Source of the DNA: Gemmatimonadota bacterium
GTDB lineage: Bacteria; Gemmatimonadota; Gemmatimonadetes; Gemmatimonadales; Gemmatimonadaceae
Assembly (NCBI GenBank): GCA_016794735.1
Contig: JAEUJK010000587.1
Coordinates: 1 to 15,086, forward strand
Length of the DNA: 15,086 nucleotides
Reading direction: 5' to 3'
In this document: piece by piece, positions 1 through 7,417 of the stretch
Layout: each line of letters starts with the position of its first letter
Numbering within the stretch: the stretch's first letter is position 1
Translations under genes and position numbers: made by a program
The notes under the pieces: model-generated
Database searches by the model: none
What the model saw: only the letters and a program-made list of their open reading frames with translations
Told to the model about the DNA's origin: nothing

Positions 1-208
1 TTGGGCGGCACTGACAGGTGGGGCGCCCGCTTCGCCAGGCGGGGGGACGGCGCAGCCGCGGGGGACCGTCCCACGGTCGGACCAGCCACGACGAGCCGCG
101 GTGCCAGGCCCTACCGAATGACCGTGCCGGCGAAAGAAAGATCGCATAATAAGTGTTATGTAAAGTTCCCCTGTGGAATTGTGTGGAGAACCGAGATTCC
201 CACGTGGC
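1..208. other. Non-coding left end: AT-rich dyad, TGTGG repeats and GC-rich nested stems
   Basis: No gene is supported here. Position 208 is the first base after the fusion gene's stop in the transcription direction. Sub-features: CATAA (145-149) with TTATG (156-160), a 5-bp dyad in an AT-rich patch (about 140-180) that stands out from the GC-rich surroundings; TGTGG at 172-176 and 182-186, exactly 10 bp apart, the second within TGTGGAGAA; GACCGT (64-69) with ACGGTC (73-78), a perfect 6-bp hairpin with loop CCC, and a further GACCGT at 120-125; and CCGCGG at 56-61 and 96-101, able to pair around that hairpin. No intrinsic terminator follows the fusion gene and no clear -35/-10 pair was found. 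It may be the upstream region of a gene beyond the left edge. Confidence 0.45.
145..190. promoter_or_regulatory. Candidate protein-binding cluster: CATAA/TTATG dyad plus two DnaA-box-like TGTGG motifs
   Basis: The dyad CATAA-N6-TTATG (145-160) suits a dimeric regulator. TGTGGAGAA (182-190) matches eight of nine positions of the DnaA-box complement TGTGGATAA. TGTGGAATT (172-180) shares the first six. The two TGTGG repeats are spaced by one helical turn, so they face the same side. No dnaA, dnaN or other origin genes are in the window, so an origin is not established; a regulated promoter for a gene to the left is equally possible. Confidence 0.25.
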
Positions 209-3200
209 TCAGCCCCTCGACGCCCCCCTGCTGGCGTTCGACGCCCCGGTCAGCGCCTCGGACAGGATCTCCAGGAGGTGCGCTCGATGTTCCGGGCGGA
301 ACGTCATTGGGGGCCGGAGTTTGATGACGTTGTCGTGGGGGCCGTCGGTGCCCATCAGGATCCCGCCGCGCAGGCAGCGGTCGACCACGTCGGCCGCGAG
401 CGCGGTCGCCGGCGCCTTGGACTCCGGGTTTGAGACGAGGTCGATTCCAAGGAACAGGCCCCTACCCCTCACCTCGCCGATGTTCGGATTTCCGGGCAGG
501 AGCCCGCGGAGCGCCTTCATGATCGCAGCGCCCTCGGCGGCGGCGTTGGCGCGCAGGTGCTCGTTCTGGATCACGTCGAGCACCGCGAGGCCGGCCGCGC
601 AGGAGACGGGGTTCCCGCCAAAGGTGTTGAAGTACTCCATCCCGTTGGCGAACTGCCGGGCGATCTCGCGGGTCGTCACCACGGCACCCAGTGGGTGTCC
701 GTTGCCCATGGGCTTGCCGAGCGTGACGATGTCGGGAACGACGCCGTGCTCCTCGAAAGCCCACATGTGGGAGCCGACCCGGCCGAACCCCACCTGGACC
801 TCGTCGGCGATGCATAACCCACCAGAGGCTCGAACCAGCTCGAACGTTCGCTGTAGAAAGCCTTGCGGGAGAACAACTTGGCCCGCGCAGCTCGGAATGG
901 TCTCAGCAATGAACGCGGCGGGCTGCGCCGTGGATGCGATGGCCAGCTCCAGGTGCTCCGCGTACCGGTGACCCACGGTGTCCGCCGGCCAGTCGGCCGG
1001 CGCGCGGTACGGATCCGGGCACGGCAGCTCGATCACGAACGGCGGGCGTCCGGCCCCGCCCGACCGCTTGTACTTGTACGGCGAGACCTCGATGACCGAC
1101 TGCGTGTTCCCGTGATAGGCCCAGTCGAGGACGGCGATCTCGCGTCGGCCCGTGATCGTCCGGGCCATCCGAAGTGCAAGCTCGTTGGCTTCGGACCCTG
1201 AATTCGTGAAGAAGACCGTGTCGAGCGGGGCTGGAAAGGTCGCCGTGAGCCGTTCGGCGTACTCACCCGCGAGCCGGTGGAGGTAGCGGGTGTTCGTGTT
1301 GAGGACCCGAGCCTGCCGGGTGATCGCCTCGACCACCCGGGGGTGGCAGTGGCCGACATGGGCGACGTTGTTGTAGCAGTCGAGGTAGGACCGGCCGCGG
1401 GCGTCGATGAGCCAGACGTCCTCACCGCGCACGATCTCCAGCGGGGTGCGGTACGAGAGCTTGAGGTTGGTGCCGAAATGCCGTTCGCGGCGCGCCCGCG
1501 TCTCCTCGGCGGCCGAGCGGGAGTACGAGAGCACCTCGGGCGGGAGCCCCGCGAGGATCGACGGGTCCGGGTACAGCTCGCGCCAGAGCCCCTCCAGCGC
1601 CGACTCGCCGACGCCGACGATGGCTTCGGGATCCAATTCGTCGCCCAAGCAGAGCTGGAGGTGCAGGTGCGGAACCCAGCCGCCATTCGCGGATGAGTCG
1701 CCCAGTCGGGCCACGCAGGCGCCGGCGGCGAGGTGATCTCCCGGCTTGAGGTGCTCGATGGACCGTGGGTCGAGGTGTCCCCAGAGCGTATGGAACTCGC
1801 CCCCGGCCGGCAGGTCGTGGCTCATCAGGAGCACGCCGCCGTAGTCCTGGGGGCGATTGCAGTCGGCGGTTCGGACCACCCGCCCGGCGAGCGGGGTGAA
1901 CAGCGGGGTGTTTGCCGGGGCGAAGAGGTCGAGCCCCAGGTGCATGTCGCGCCGGCTCCCGGGAATGAGAACGGACGCGAAGGCGGGGCTGGCGTACACC
2001 GCCCGGCGTTCGCCCCAGCTTCCGACTCCGACCTCGAACCCCGACTCCTGACGGTGCGCCTCATAGGCGGCATCCGCCCCGGCCAGGTCCCCAGCGATGG
2101 TCTCCGGCACCATGGGGTCGTCTACAGACCTCCAGAAGAGCCTCTGGACGGCCTGCTGGGCCAGCGGACGTCCCAGGATGGGGTGCAAGGCCGGACGGCT
2201 CCCAAGGAAGCCCTGAAAGGCCTGGAAAGCGGGTGACGCGGACTTTCCCGCCGCCTGCCTCAGGGCGCCGAGGAGGTGTGCCGGCTGCATGCGATCCAAC
2301 TGCTCCAGCAGGTGCCACGCACCAGACTCGGACACGAACCAGTACGCGTCAGCGGTCGTGGGAGGCGCTGCGGACCGGCGTTCGGCGGCGATGGTGAGGC
2401 TCGTGGCGAGTCTCCCGAAGATGAGGCCGGGCAGGCAGGCGAGTTCCTCGTCCTCGATCCTGCGTGCTGCGGTGTAGCCCGCGACGAGCTCGATCAGGCC
2501 GAGGAGCGGTGCCTCCATTCCCATGACCGCGTAGGTCGCGCCGATGGCGAGGTCTGCGATGGCGGGCCCATGGGACGCGTCCCCGACGTCGATGATGCCG
2601 AGGGAGCCATCGGCGGCCAGCAGGAGGTTCCAGTCGTTGAGGTCGCCGTGGACGACCGCATGACGTAGGCCATACGTGGGACCCTGCACCGCCTCGAAAC
2701 GCGCGATGGCGCGCGCGATGAGGGACCTTCGCTCGGGTGCGATGTGCGCCAGCCGGCTGGCGGATTCACCACTGCGTCGGATGTCCCACACGAGGTCGCG
2801 ATGGGCACCGGGGTGCCCGAACGATTGCAGCGCGTTGGTGACCTCGCCGATGACACGTCCGACTGCACGCAGCGTTTTGGGGTCGCGCGGGCGCTCGGCG
2901 AGCGGCGCGCCGTCGCACCACGACACGAGGCGAAAGTGCAGGCCCTGGTCCTCGAAGGTCGCCGCACCTGCCGTGGTGCGATGGAGTCGCGGACAGGTAA
3001 GCGTCGGCGCGTGCTGTTGCAGGTGATCGAGCAGCGCCGACTGCATGGCCAGGGCACTCTGGGGCTCGTCGGGATGCACGACCTTGAGGACCGCGAACGG
3101 CTGGTCGTTGCGGAGCACCTGGAAGTTCAGGTCGCGCTCTCCCTCGAGCGGGCGCAGGCTTGCCTCGATGTTCCACCCCAGGCGAAGGGCACGCGCCGCG

Positions 3201-3247
3201 CCGTCGGCCGACAACGCGGGGCGGTCCATCGTGGGGCGCGCCGTCAT
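209..3247 (-). CDS. Fusion: APH-type kinase, M23/LytM-like domain, class III PLP phospho-lyase/aminotransferase
   Basis: This is one uninterrupted protein of 1012 residues with three domains. Residues about 20-320 are an aminoglycoside-phosphotransferase/hydroxylysine-kinase-like fold, with VVHGDLNDWN (198-207) as catalytic loop and IIDVGD (218-223) as metal-binding segment. Residues about 430-545 are M23-like, with HLGLD (436-440), WGHL (489-492) and PHLHLQL (526-532) matching the usual zinc and catalytic histidines. Residues about 585-1000 are a fold-type I PLP enzyme with TNSGSEANE (681-689), DEVQVGFGR (815-823) and Lys845 in TLGKPMGNG. The stretch LNTNTRYLH (649-657) resembles the ethanolamine-phosphate and phosphohydroxylysine phospho-lyases (AGXT2L1/AGXT2L2) more than ordinary aminotransferases. 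Kinase followed by phospho-lyase would remove an amino alcohol as phosphate, ammonia and aldehyde. There is no signal peptide, so the M23-like domain should be cytoplasmic. The ATG overlaps the dapF stop as ATGA. The substrate is unknown. Confidence 0.88.
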   Translation of the reverse strand: MTARPTMDRPALSADGAARALRLGWNIEASLRPLEGERDLNFQVLRNDQPFAVLKVVHPDEPQSALAMQSALLDHLQQHAPTLTCPRLHRTTAGAATFEDQGLHFRLVSWCDGAPLAERPRDPKTLRAVGRVIGEVTNALQSFGHPGAHRDLVWDIRRSGESASRLAHIAPERRSLIARAIARFEAVQGPTYGLRHAVVHGDLNDWNLLLAADGSLGIIDVGDASHGPAIADLAIGATYAVMGMEAPLLGLIELVAGYTAARRIEDEELACLPGLIFGRLATSLTIAAERRSAAPPTTADAYWFVSESGAWHLLEQLDRMQPAHLLGALRQAAGKSASPAFQAFQGFLGSRPALHPILGRPLAQQAVQRLFWRSVDDPMVPETIAGDLAGADAAYEAHRQESGFEVGVGSWGERRAVYASPAFASVLIPGSRRDMHLGLDLFAPANTPLFTPLAGRVVRTADCNRPQDYGGVLLMSHDLPAGGEFHTLWGHLDPRSIEHLKPGDHLAAGACVARLGDSSANGGWVPHLHLQLCLGDELDPEAIVGVGESALEGLWRELYPDPSILAGLPPEVLSYSRSAAEETRARRERHFGTNLKLSYRTPLEIVRGEDVWLIDARGRSYLDCYNNVAHVGHCHPRVVEAITRQARVLNTNTRYLHRLAGEYAERLTATFPAPLDTVFFTNSGSEANELALRMARTITGRREIAVLDWAYHGNTQSVIEVSPYKYKRSGGAGRPPFVIELPCPDPYRAPADWPADTVGHRYAEHLELAIASTAQPAAFIAETIPSCAGQVVLPQGFLQRTFELVRASGGLCIADEVQVGFGRVGSHMWAFEEHGVVPDIVTLGKPMGNGHPLGAVVTTREIARQFANGMEYFNTFGGNPVSCAAGLAVLDVIQNEHLRANAAAEGAAIMKALRGLLPGNPNIGEVRGRGLFLGIDLVSNPESKAPATALAADVVDRCLRGGILMGTDGPHDNVIKLRPPMTFRPEHRAHLLEILSEALTGASNASRGASRG

Positions 3248-4113
3248 GCTGGGAGGTCGACGATGGTCCCGCTCGCGACAATGCGCCCTTCACCGCGCAG
3301 CACGGGGGCGCGGCCCTCGCGGCTGATGTCGGCGTAGAGGTCGACGCCGCAGCGGGTCTGCATGGCGAGTCCCGATCGTGCGAGCCCCCAGGCATTCAGC
3401 ATCGCCACGGTGGCCACGGTGCCTGTGCCGCACGCGAGCGTCTCGGCTTCCACGCCGCGTTCGTAGGTGCGCATGGCCCAGCGGTCGCTGGTGCGACCGA
3501 CGAAGTTCACGTTGGCGCCGTTGGGGAGGCTGCGATGATGGCGCAGCAGCCGCCCGCGCGTTTCCACGTCGACGCCCTCGAGGTCGTCGACCAGGACCAC
3601 CAGGTGCGGGACGCCGACCCGTGCGTAGCCGACCCGTCGCTCACCGGGTTCGAGCGCGATGTCGGTCGCGGGGCGCGACTCGGTCACCGCGGTCATGTCG
3701 ATCTCGGGTGTGCCGTCGACGAGGCGACCTGTCACCGGGCCCGACGGCGTCCGGAAGGTGAAGTCGGTCGCGGGGACGATGTCGAGGTGGGTGGCGAGTC
3801 GCGCGCTGCACAACGCGGCGTTGCCGCACATCTCGGCGAGGGATCCATCGCGGTTGTAGTACCGCATCCCGAAGTCGAACTCGTCATCGGTGTCGATCAG
3901 CACGATGCCGTCGGCGCCGACGCCGCGGCGGCGGTCACAGAGGGCGCCGATCCGCGCGGCCGAGATGAGGTCCTCGTGCTGGCGTGCGCGATTGTCGAAG
4001 AAGACGAAGTCGTTGCCGGAGCCCGTCATCTTGAAGAACGAGCGGCCGGTCAGGGGCGCGGGGGCCCCCCCCGATTCAAAAATCGATGGCGGTGACGGCG
4101 CACGCATCATCAC
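3244..4113 (-). CDS. dapF: Diaminopimelate epimerase DapF
   Basis: DapF converts LL-diaminopimelate to the meso form for peptidoglycan and lysine synthesis, without cofactor, using two cysteines. The protein has 289 residues; the usual length is about 270-280. The core begins at FFKMTGSGNDFVFFD (26-40). The first catalytic cysteine is Cys96 in EMCGNAALC (94-102), and the second is Cys228 in ETLACGTGTVA (224-234), so both are present. The first motif departs from the usual CGNGxRC: Ala replaces the second Gly and Leu replaces Arg. Three start codons stand in a row, GTG (4113), ATG (4110) and ATG (4107), and about 20 extra residues precede the core, including a run of eight G. No clear Shine-Dalgarno sequence is visible. 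The gene lies 22 bp after the DPM1-like gene, and its TGA overlaps the ATG of the fusion gene as ATGA. Confidence 0.93.
   Translation of the reverse strand: MMMRAPSPPSIFESGGAPAPLTGRSFFKMTGSGNDFVFFDNRARQHEDLISAARIGALCDRRRGVGADGIVLIDTDDEFDFGMRYYNRDGSLAEMCGNAALCSARLATHLDIVPATDFTFRTPSGPVTGRLVDGTPEIDMTAVTESRPATDIALEPGERRVGYARVGVPHLVVLVDDLEGVDVETRGRLLRHHRSLPNGANVNFVGRTSDRWAMRTYERGVEAETLACGTGTVATVAMLNAWGLARSGLAMQTRCGVDLYADISREGRAPVLRGEGRIVASGTIVDLPA
4060..4085. repeat. Homopolymer G8/C5 tract and small AT-rich hairpin in the dapF 5' end
   Basis: On the plus strand five G (4060-4064) are followed directly by eight C (4065-4072). On the coding strand this is a G8 run over the Ser-Gly-Gly-Ala codons of dapF. 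Next to it CGATT (4072-4076) and AATCG (4081-4085) form a perfect 5-bp inverted repeat with loop CAAA. The tract lies between the start codons and the conserved DapF core, so a one-base slip would abolish the protein. It could be a slippage site, a sequencing weak point, or neither. Confidence 0.6.
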
Positions 4114-4135
4114 GGCATTGCGACGGGTCGCCGAA

Positions 4136-4900
4136 TCACTGCGAATGCGGCAGGGCGTGCGTCGTCGTGGCCGGGCGCGACAGGCGGCCCGTCATCCCCC
4201 ACCAGCGCAACCGCCAGACCATCCAGATCGCCTCGCGCACGATCTTCTTGGACATCTTGCTCTCTCCCTCCGTGCGATCGACGAACACGATGGGGATCTC
4301 CACGATGCGGAAGCCGAGCTGCCACGCGCGGAAGCTCATCTCGATCTGGAACGCGTACCCGTTCGAGCGGACGTCGTCCAGGTCGATCGCCTCGAGCACG
4401 CGACGGCGAAAACACTTGAAGCCCCCGGTGGCATCGTACAGCGCGAGTCCGGTGACAAACCGCGCGTAGATGTTGGCGCTGTAGCTCAGGATGAGCCGCG
4501 CCATGGGCCAGTTCACCACCGTGACCTTGCCCTCGCGATACCGCGACCCGAGGACGAGGTCCGCCTCCGTGATCGACGCCAGGAATTGCGGCAGGTGCGA
4601 CGGGTCGTGCGAGAAGTCGGCGTCCATCTCGAACACGTACTCGTAGTCCCGGGCAAGGGCCCACTTGAACCCGGCGACGTAGGCCGTGCCGAGGCCCATC
4701 TTGCGCGGGCGGCTCAGCAGGTGGACGCGCGAATCGACGGCACTGCGTTCGCTCACCAGGGCCCCGGTGCCATCGGGGGACCCGTCGTCGACGACGAGGA
4801 CCTCGAGGCGCGGATCCTGCCCGAGTGCCGCGTCGATGAGGCGGATGATGTTGTCCCGCTCGTTGAACGTCGGGACGATCACGAGGGCCTTCTCGCTCAC
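4136..4900 (-). CDS. DPM1-like polyprenyl-phosphate glycosyltransferase (soluble GT2)
   Basis: This 254-residue GT2 enzyme resembles polyprenol monophosphomannose synthase/DPM1, which transfers a hexose, often mannose, from GDP- or UDP-sugar to polyprenyl phosphate. Motifs: VIVPTFNERDNI (7-18), VVDDGSPDGT (36-45), the metal-binding DAD in FEMDADFSHDP (90-100), GSRYREG (118-124), TGGFKCFRR (158-166), RSNGYAFQIEM (178-188), and RTEGESKMS (209-217). No C-terminal membrane helices are present, as in the soluble class. The start is GTG at 4900, where GTGA overlaps the yfhO stop, with GGAGG about 10 nt upstream. A longer in-frame reading to 5200 runs inside yfhO and has no family similarity. The overlap suggests that this enzyme supplies a lipid-linked sugar to the YfhO protein. 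The sugar is not determinable. Confidence 0.9.
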   Translation of the reverse strand: MSEKALVIVPTFNERDNIIRLIDAALGQDPRLEVLVVDDGSPDGTGALVSERSAVDSRVHLLSRPRKMGLGTAYVAGFKWALARDYEYVFEMDADFSHDPSHLPQFLASITEADLVLGSRYREGKVTVVNWPMARLILSYSANIYARFVTGLALYDATGGFKCFRRRVLEAIDLDDVRSNGYAFQIEMSFRAWQLGFRIVEIPIVFVDRTEGESKMSKKIVREAIWMVWRLRWWGMTGRLSRPATTTHALPHSQ

Positions 4901-7296
4901 GCGGACACCACCTCCACCCGTCGGCGCCAGCCCACCACCCACCAGGCGAGCGAGACGAGGATGGCCAGCCAGGTGACGAGGCGACCGGTGGCGTACGCGC
5001 TGTTCACGAACTCCAACTCGATCTTGCGTGCGCCGGCCGGCAGGGCGATCCCCATCAGCGACACGTTGGCGCGGTGGACGGTGACGGGCTGGCCATCCAC
5101 GGTCGCCGTCCATCCCGGGTAGTAGTTCTCGGACACGATGAGTGCGGAGCCGGCGGGCGCGGGCTGGTCCAGCTCGATCGTCGCTGCCCCGGCACGCCAC
5201 GCGCGGACGAGCGCCGTGATGCCGAGGGGCTCCGGCAGCCGGTCGGCCTGGGTCTCCGGCACGCCGGTCCCGGGCGCAAAGACCGCGGCGCGTCGCACAT
5301 CAAACGCGGGATCGAGCACCACCTGCGCGGCCGCGGCATCGTCACGCGAGGCAATCGCGGGCGTGACCCACGCATAGTGCGTCGTGACCGGGAGCTGGTA
5401 GACAAACACGTTGTTGCCTGCCGAGTTGCGCACGGGTCCCGCCACCTTGCGTGCGCTGTCGATCGGGAACGGGTCGAGGTCGGTGAGGAAGTACCGCACG
5501 TTGGCCAGCCGCCAGAAGTTCGGGTTGGCGAGCTGCTGCGGCGGGTTGCCCTCCCCCGTGAGGAGGTCGTACCGGGCGATGTGGTTCCCCTGGTATCCCT
5601 GCACGATCGGGAGGCCAAAGCTCATGAGGCCGTCGTAGCGCAAGTTCACGTCGCGCCCGTTCCCCTGGGTGGGGCCGAGGGTGGCGACGCGGAACGGCCC
5701 GGGCTGCTTCTGCAGGAACTCGATCGCCCCGTCCGTGGCGTACAGCTCATTCGCGGGTTGCGCCCACTGGAAGTACTGGCGCACCACGCTCCAAATGTCC
5801 GCAGCAACCACCGCCACGAGGAGGGCGCCGGCGAGGTCCCGCGAGAGGCGACGCGTTCCGGTAAGGAACAGCGCGGCGGTCGCGAGGAGCCCGAACATCA
5901 TCATGCGCAACGCCCCGGCCTTGAGCGCGGGCTCGTTGGGTACCACGCGATCGGCCATCTCGGGCCGGGCCAGGGACAATGCCGTGTTGGTGAGGAGCCC
6001 AGAGACGCCCAGGAGGCCGAGCAGGATCACCACCACCGCGGCGCCAACCAGGTATCGCGGCCGCGATTCGCCGCGCAGCACCCGCTCGGCCCCGAACGCG
6101 GCCAGCACGGCCATCGCGAACGAGACGACGTAGAGCATCGTGCTCGGGGCGCGGAAAAACTTGGTGCCCGGGACGATCGTGTAGACGATGCGGTAGAACG
6201 GCGTGTGTTCCCCAAGCGCCCACAGCAGGGCGACGACGAACATCCCACCGAAGAACCAGGTCCAGCGCCGGTGGGACGCCAGCGCCCAGCCACCGAAGGC
6301 GAGCCCCGCGAGAAGCAGGACCGTGACGCCGATGTACTCGGAGTGGAAGTGAATGCCGTTGCGTCCCCAGTAGTTGTCGAGGATCCCGGAGAACTGCGGG
6401 AGCGCGAAGTTGACGATCTCCTCGGGCGGCATGGAGTACGACGCCGCGAAGGCGTAATCGGTGCCCCCGGCGCGCGGCGAGAACGGCGTGTACTTCGTGA
6501 CCGGGTAGTACTGGATGGCGCCGATCACCATGCCGATCGCGATCGCGCCCATGCTTGTCGCAAACCGACGCAGCCCGCCGCCGGACGCGACCGACGGATC
6601 GCCCTGGTCCGAGCCCCAGCCGCGTGCGAGGAAGACCGCGAGGGCGCCGGTCGCGAGCAGCATGTACTGGAGCAGCTGCGGGTGTGGGCTCAACACCGCC
6701 CCACCGACCACGAGGGCCAACGGGCCCCAGGCCCATGCGCGTGCATCGCGAATCCCGCGCACCACGAGGAAGAGGGCCAGCGGGAGCAGCGTCGCCACGA
6801 ACAACTTGCCGTCGTGTCCCGGCGAAACGAGGCCAGCCACGTTGCCACCCATCTGGTAGGCCACGCCGCCCACCATCGCCGCCGGGAACGACAACCGGAT
6901 CGACCGCAAGAACAGGTAGGTGAAGCAGCCCGCGAGGAAGATGTGGATGATCAGCCCCCAGGTCATGCCGCTGCCCGTTCCCAGAAGGAGGCGCAGCAAC
7001 GCCGTGGGGTAGAACGTGTCGCCGTGCATGGCGTCCACGAACGGCAGTCCCCCGTACAGGTACGGGTTCCACTGCGGGATCGCGCCGTGTTCGAGGAAGA
7101 ACCTCCGGGCGAAGTCGCGGAAGGCGTACCCGGCGATGAACTGGTCCGACCGCGGATTGAGGAGCAGCTGTCCCGTGAGGGCCGGGTACCCGAGGAGGAG
7201 CGCGGCCAGCAGGTGGACGCCGGTGGCCATCCAGCCCGCATGTCGAGGCGCCGTCAGCGGACCGGGAGCACCGCGTTCAGGAGCAGCTTTGGTCAT
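4897..7296 (-). CDS. YfhO-family multi-pass membrane protein, probable GT-C-type glycosyltransferase
   Basis: This 799-residue protein has an N-terminal helix (about 25-46), then the loop NPRSDQFIAGYAFRDF (47-62, Asp51) and PQWNPYLYGGLPF (74-86), which are hallmarks of YfhO and related GT-C-like proteins. About a dozen further hydrophobic helices follow, then a soluble extracytoplasmic domain containing ENYYPGWTATVDG (about 723-735), and a last helix (about 772-790) with a basic tail. In Bacillus, YfhO works with the GT2 enzyme CsbB to glycosylate lipoteichoic acid outside the cell, using a polyprenyl-phosphate sugar. A similar job here is inference. The ATG at 7296 was chosen because the 18 codons upstream (GTG at 7350) overlap the leader dyad and have no hydrophobic or family-like content. 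The stop overlaps the next gene as GTGA. Confidence 0.85.
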   Translation of the reverse strand: MTKAAPERGAPGPLTAPRHAGWMATGVHLLAALLLGYPALTGQLLLNPRSDQFIAGYAFRDFARRFFLEHGAIPQWNPYLYGGLPFVDAMHGDTFYPTALLRLLLGTGSGMTWGLIIHIFLAGCFTYLFLRSIRLSFPAAMVGGVAYQMGGNVAGLVSPGHDGKLFVATLLPLALFLVVRGIRDARAWAWGPLALVVGGAVLSPHPQLLQYMLLATGALAVFLARGWGSDQGDPSVASGGGLRRFATSMGAIAIGMVIGAIQYYPVTKYTPFSPRAGGTDYAFAASYSMPPEEIVNFALPQFSGILDNYWGRNGIHFHSEYIGVTVLLLAGLAFGGWALASHRRWTWFFGGMFVVALLWALGEHTPFYRIVYTIVPGTKFFRAPSTMLYVVSFAMAVLAAFGAERVLRGESRPRYLVGAAVVVILLGLLGVSGLLTNTALSLARPEMADRVVPNEPALKAGALRMMMFGLLATAALFLTGTRRLSRDLAGALLVAVVAADIWSVVRQYFQWAQPANELYATDGAIEFLQKQPGPFRVATLGPTQGNGRDVNLRYDGLMSFGLPIVQGYQGNHIARYDLLTGEGNPPQQLANPNFWRLANVRYFLTDLDPFPIDSARKVAGPVRNSAGNNVFVYQLPVTTHYAWVTPAIASRDDAAAAQVVLDPAFDVRRAAVFAPGTGVPETQADRLPEPLGITALVRAWRAGAATIELDQPAPAGSALIVSENYYPGWTATVDGQPVTVHRANVSLMGIALPAGARKIELEFVNSAYATGRLVTWLAILVSLAWWVVGWRRRVEVVSA

Positions 7297-7417
7297 GGTC
7301 GGAGGTAAGGGGGCACCGGCCCGTGCGACAACACCCGGTGCTGGACGCACAATTTAGCCCGGGAGAGCGACTTACGAGACATCGCTCATTGGTACCATCA
7401 CCGGTCGAGGTGGTGCC
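7297..7417. promoter_or_regulatory. Intergenic region with three dyads between the GT4 and yfhO genes
   Basis: This is the only gap longer than about 25 bp inside the gene array. On the minus strand it follows the TAG of the GT4 gene and leads to the ATG at 7296. It contains three inverted repeats: 7396-7402 with 7409-7415 (7 bp with one G-T pair), 7365-7370 with 7382-7387 (GAGCGA/TCGCTC, 11-nt loop), and 7313-7319 with 7335-7341 (GCACCGG/CCGGTGC, 15-nt loop). None is followed by a T-run in the minus-strand direction, so an intrinsic terminator is not supported. I see no convincing -35/-10 pair and no -24/-12 sigma-54 element. It is the likeliest place for a promoter or leader of the left-hand block. 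Confidence 0.4.
7313..7341. repeat. Perfect 7-bp inverted repeat in the yfhO leader
   Basis: GCACCGG at 7313-7319 is matched by CCGGTGC at 7335-7341 with 15 nt between. In RNA from the minus strand this would form a stem whose 3' side ends 16 nt before the yfhO start codon, close to the position of a ribosome-binding site. No Shine-Dalgarno sequence is visible on the minus strand before that ATG. It could be an operator dyad, a leader hairpin or chance. Confidence 0.45.

Noticed and set aside
91..106. Possible sigma-54 -24/-12 element on the minus strand (TGGCAC near 101-106)
   Set aside because: The -24 half is present but the -12 GC is absent at the required spacing.
145..190. Confident call of a replication origin
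   Set aside because: Only one near-consensus DnaA box and one weak one are seen, and no origin-linked genes are in the window.
4901..5200. Upstream extension of the DPM1-like gene
   Set aside because: It lies inside the yfhO coding region, while GTG at 4900 gives a GTGA overlap, a GGAGG site and the normal family start.
5074..7308. Very long plus-strand open frame (about 744 codons) opposite yfhO
   Set aside because: It is rich in Arg, Glu, His and Gln without domain motifs, and lies fully antisense to a clear membrane protein; long antisense frames are common in GC-rich DNA.
7396..7415. Intrinsic terminator after the GT4 gene
   Set aside because: The stem is short with a G-T pair and no T-run follows on the minus strand.
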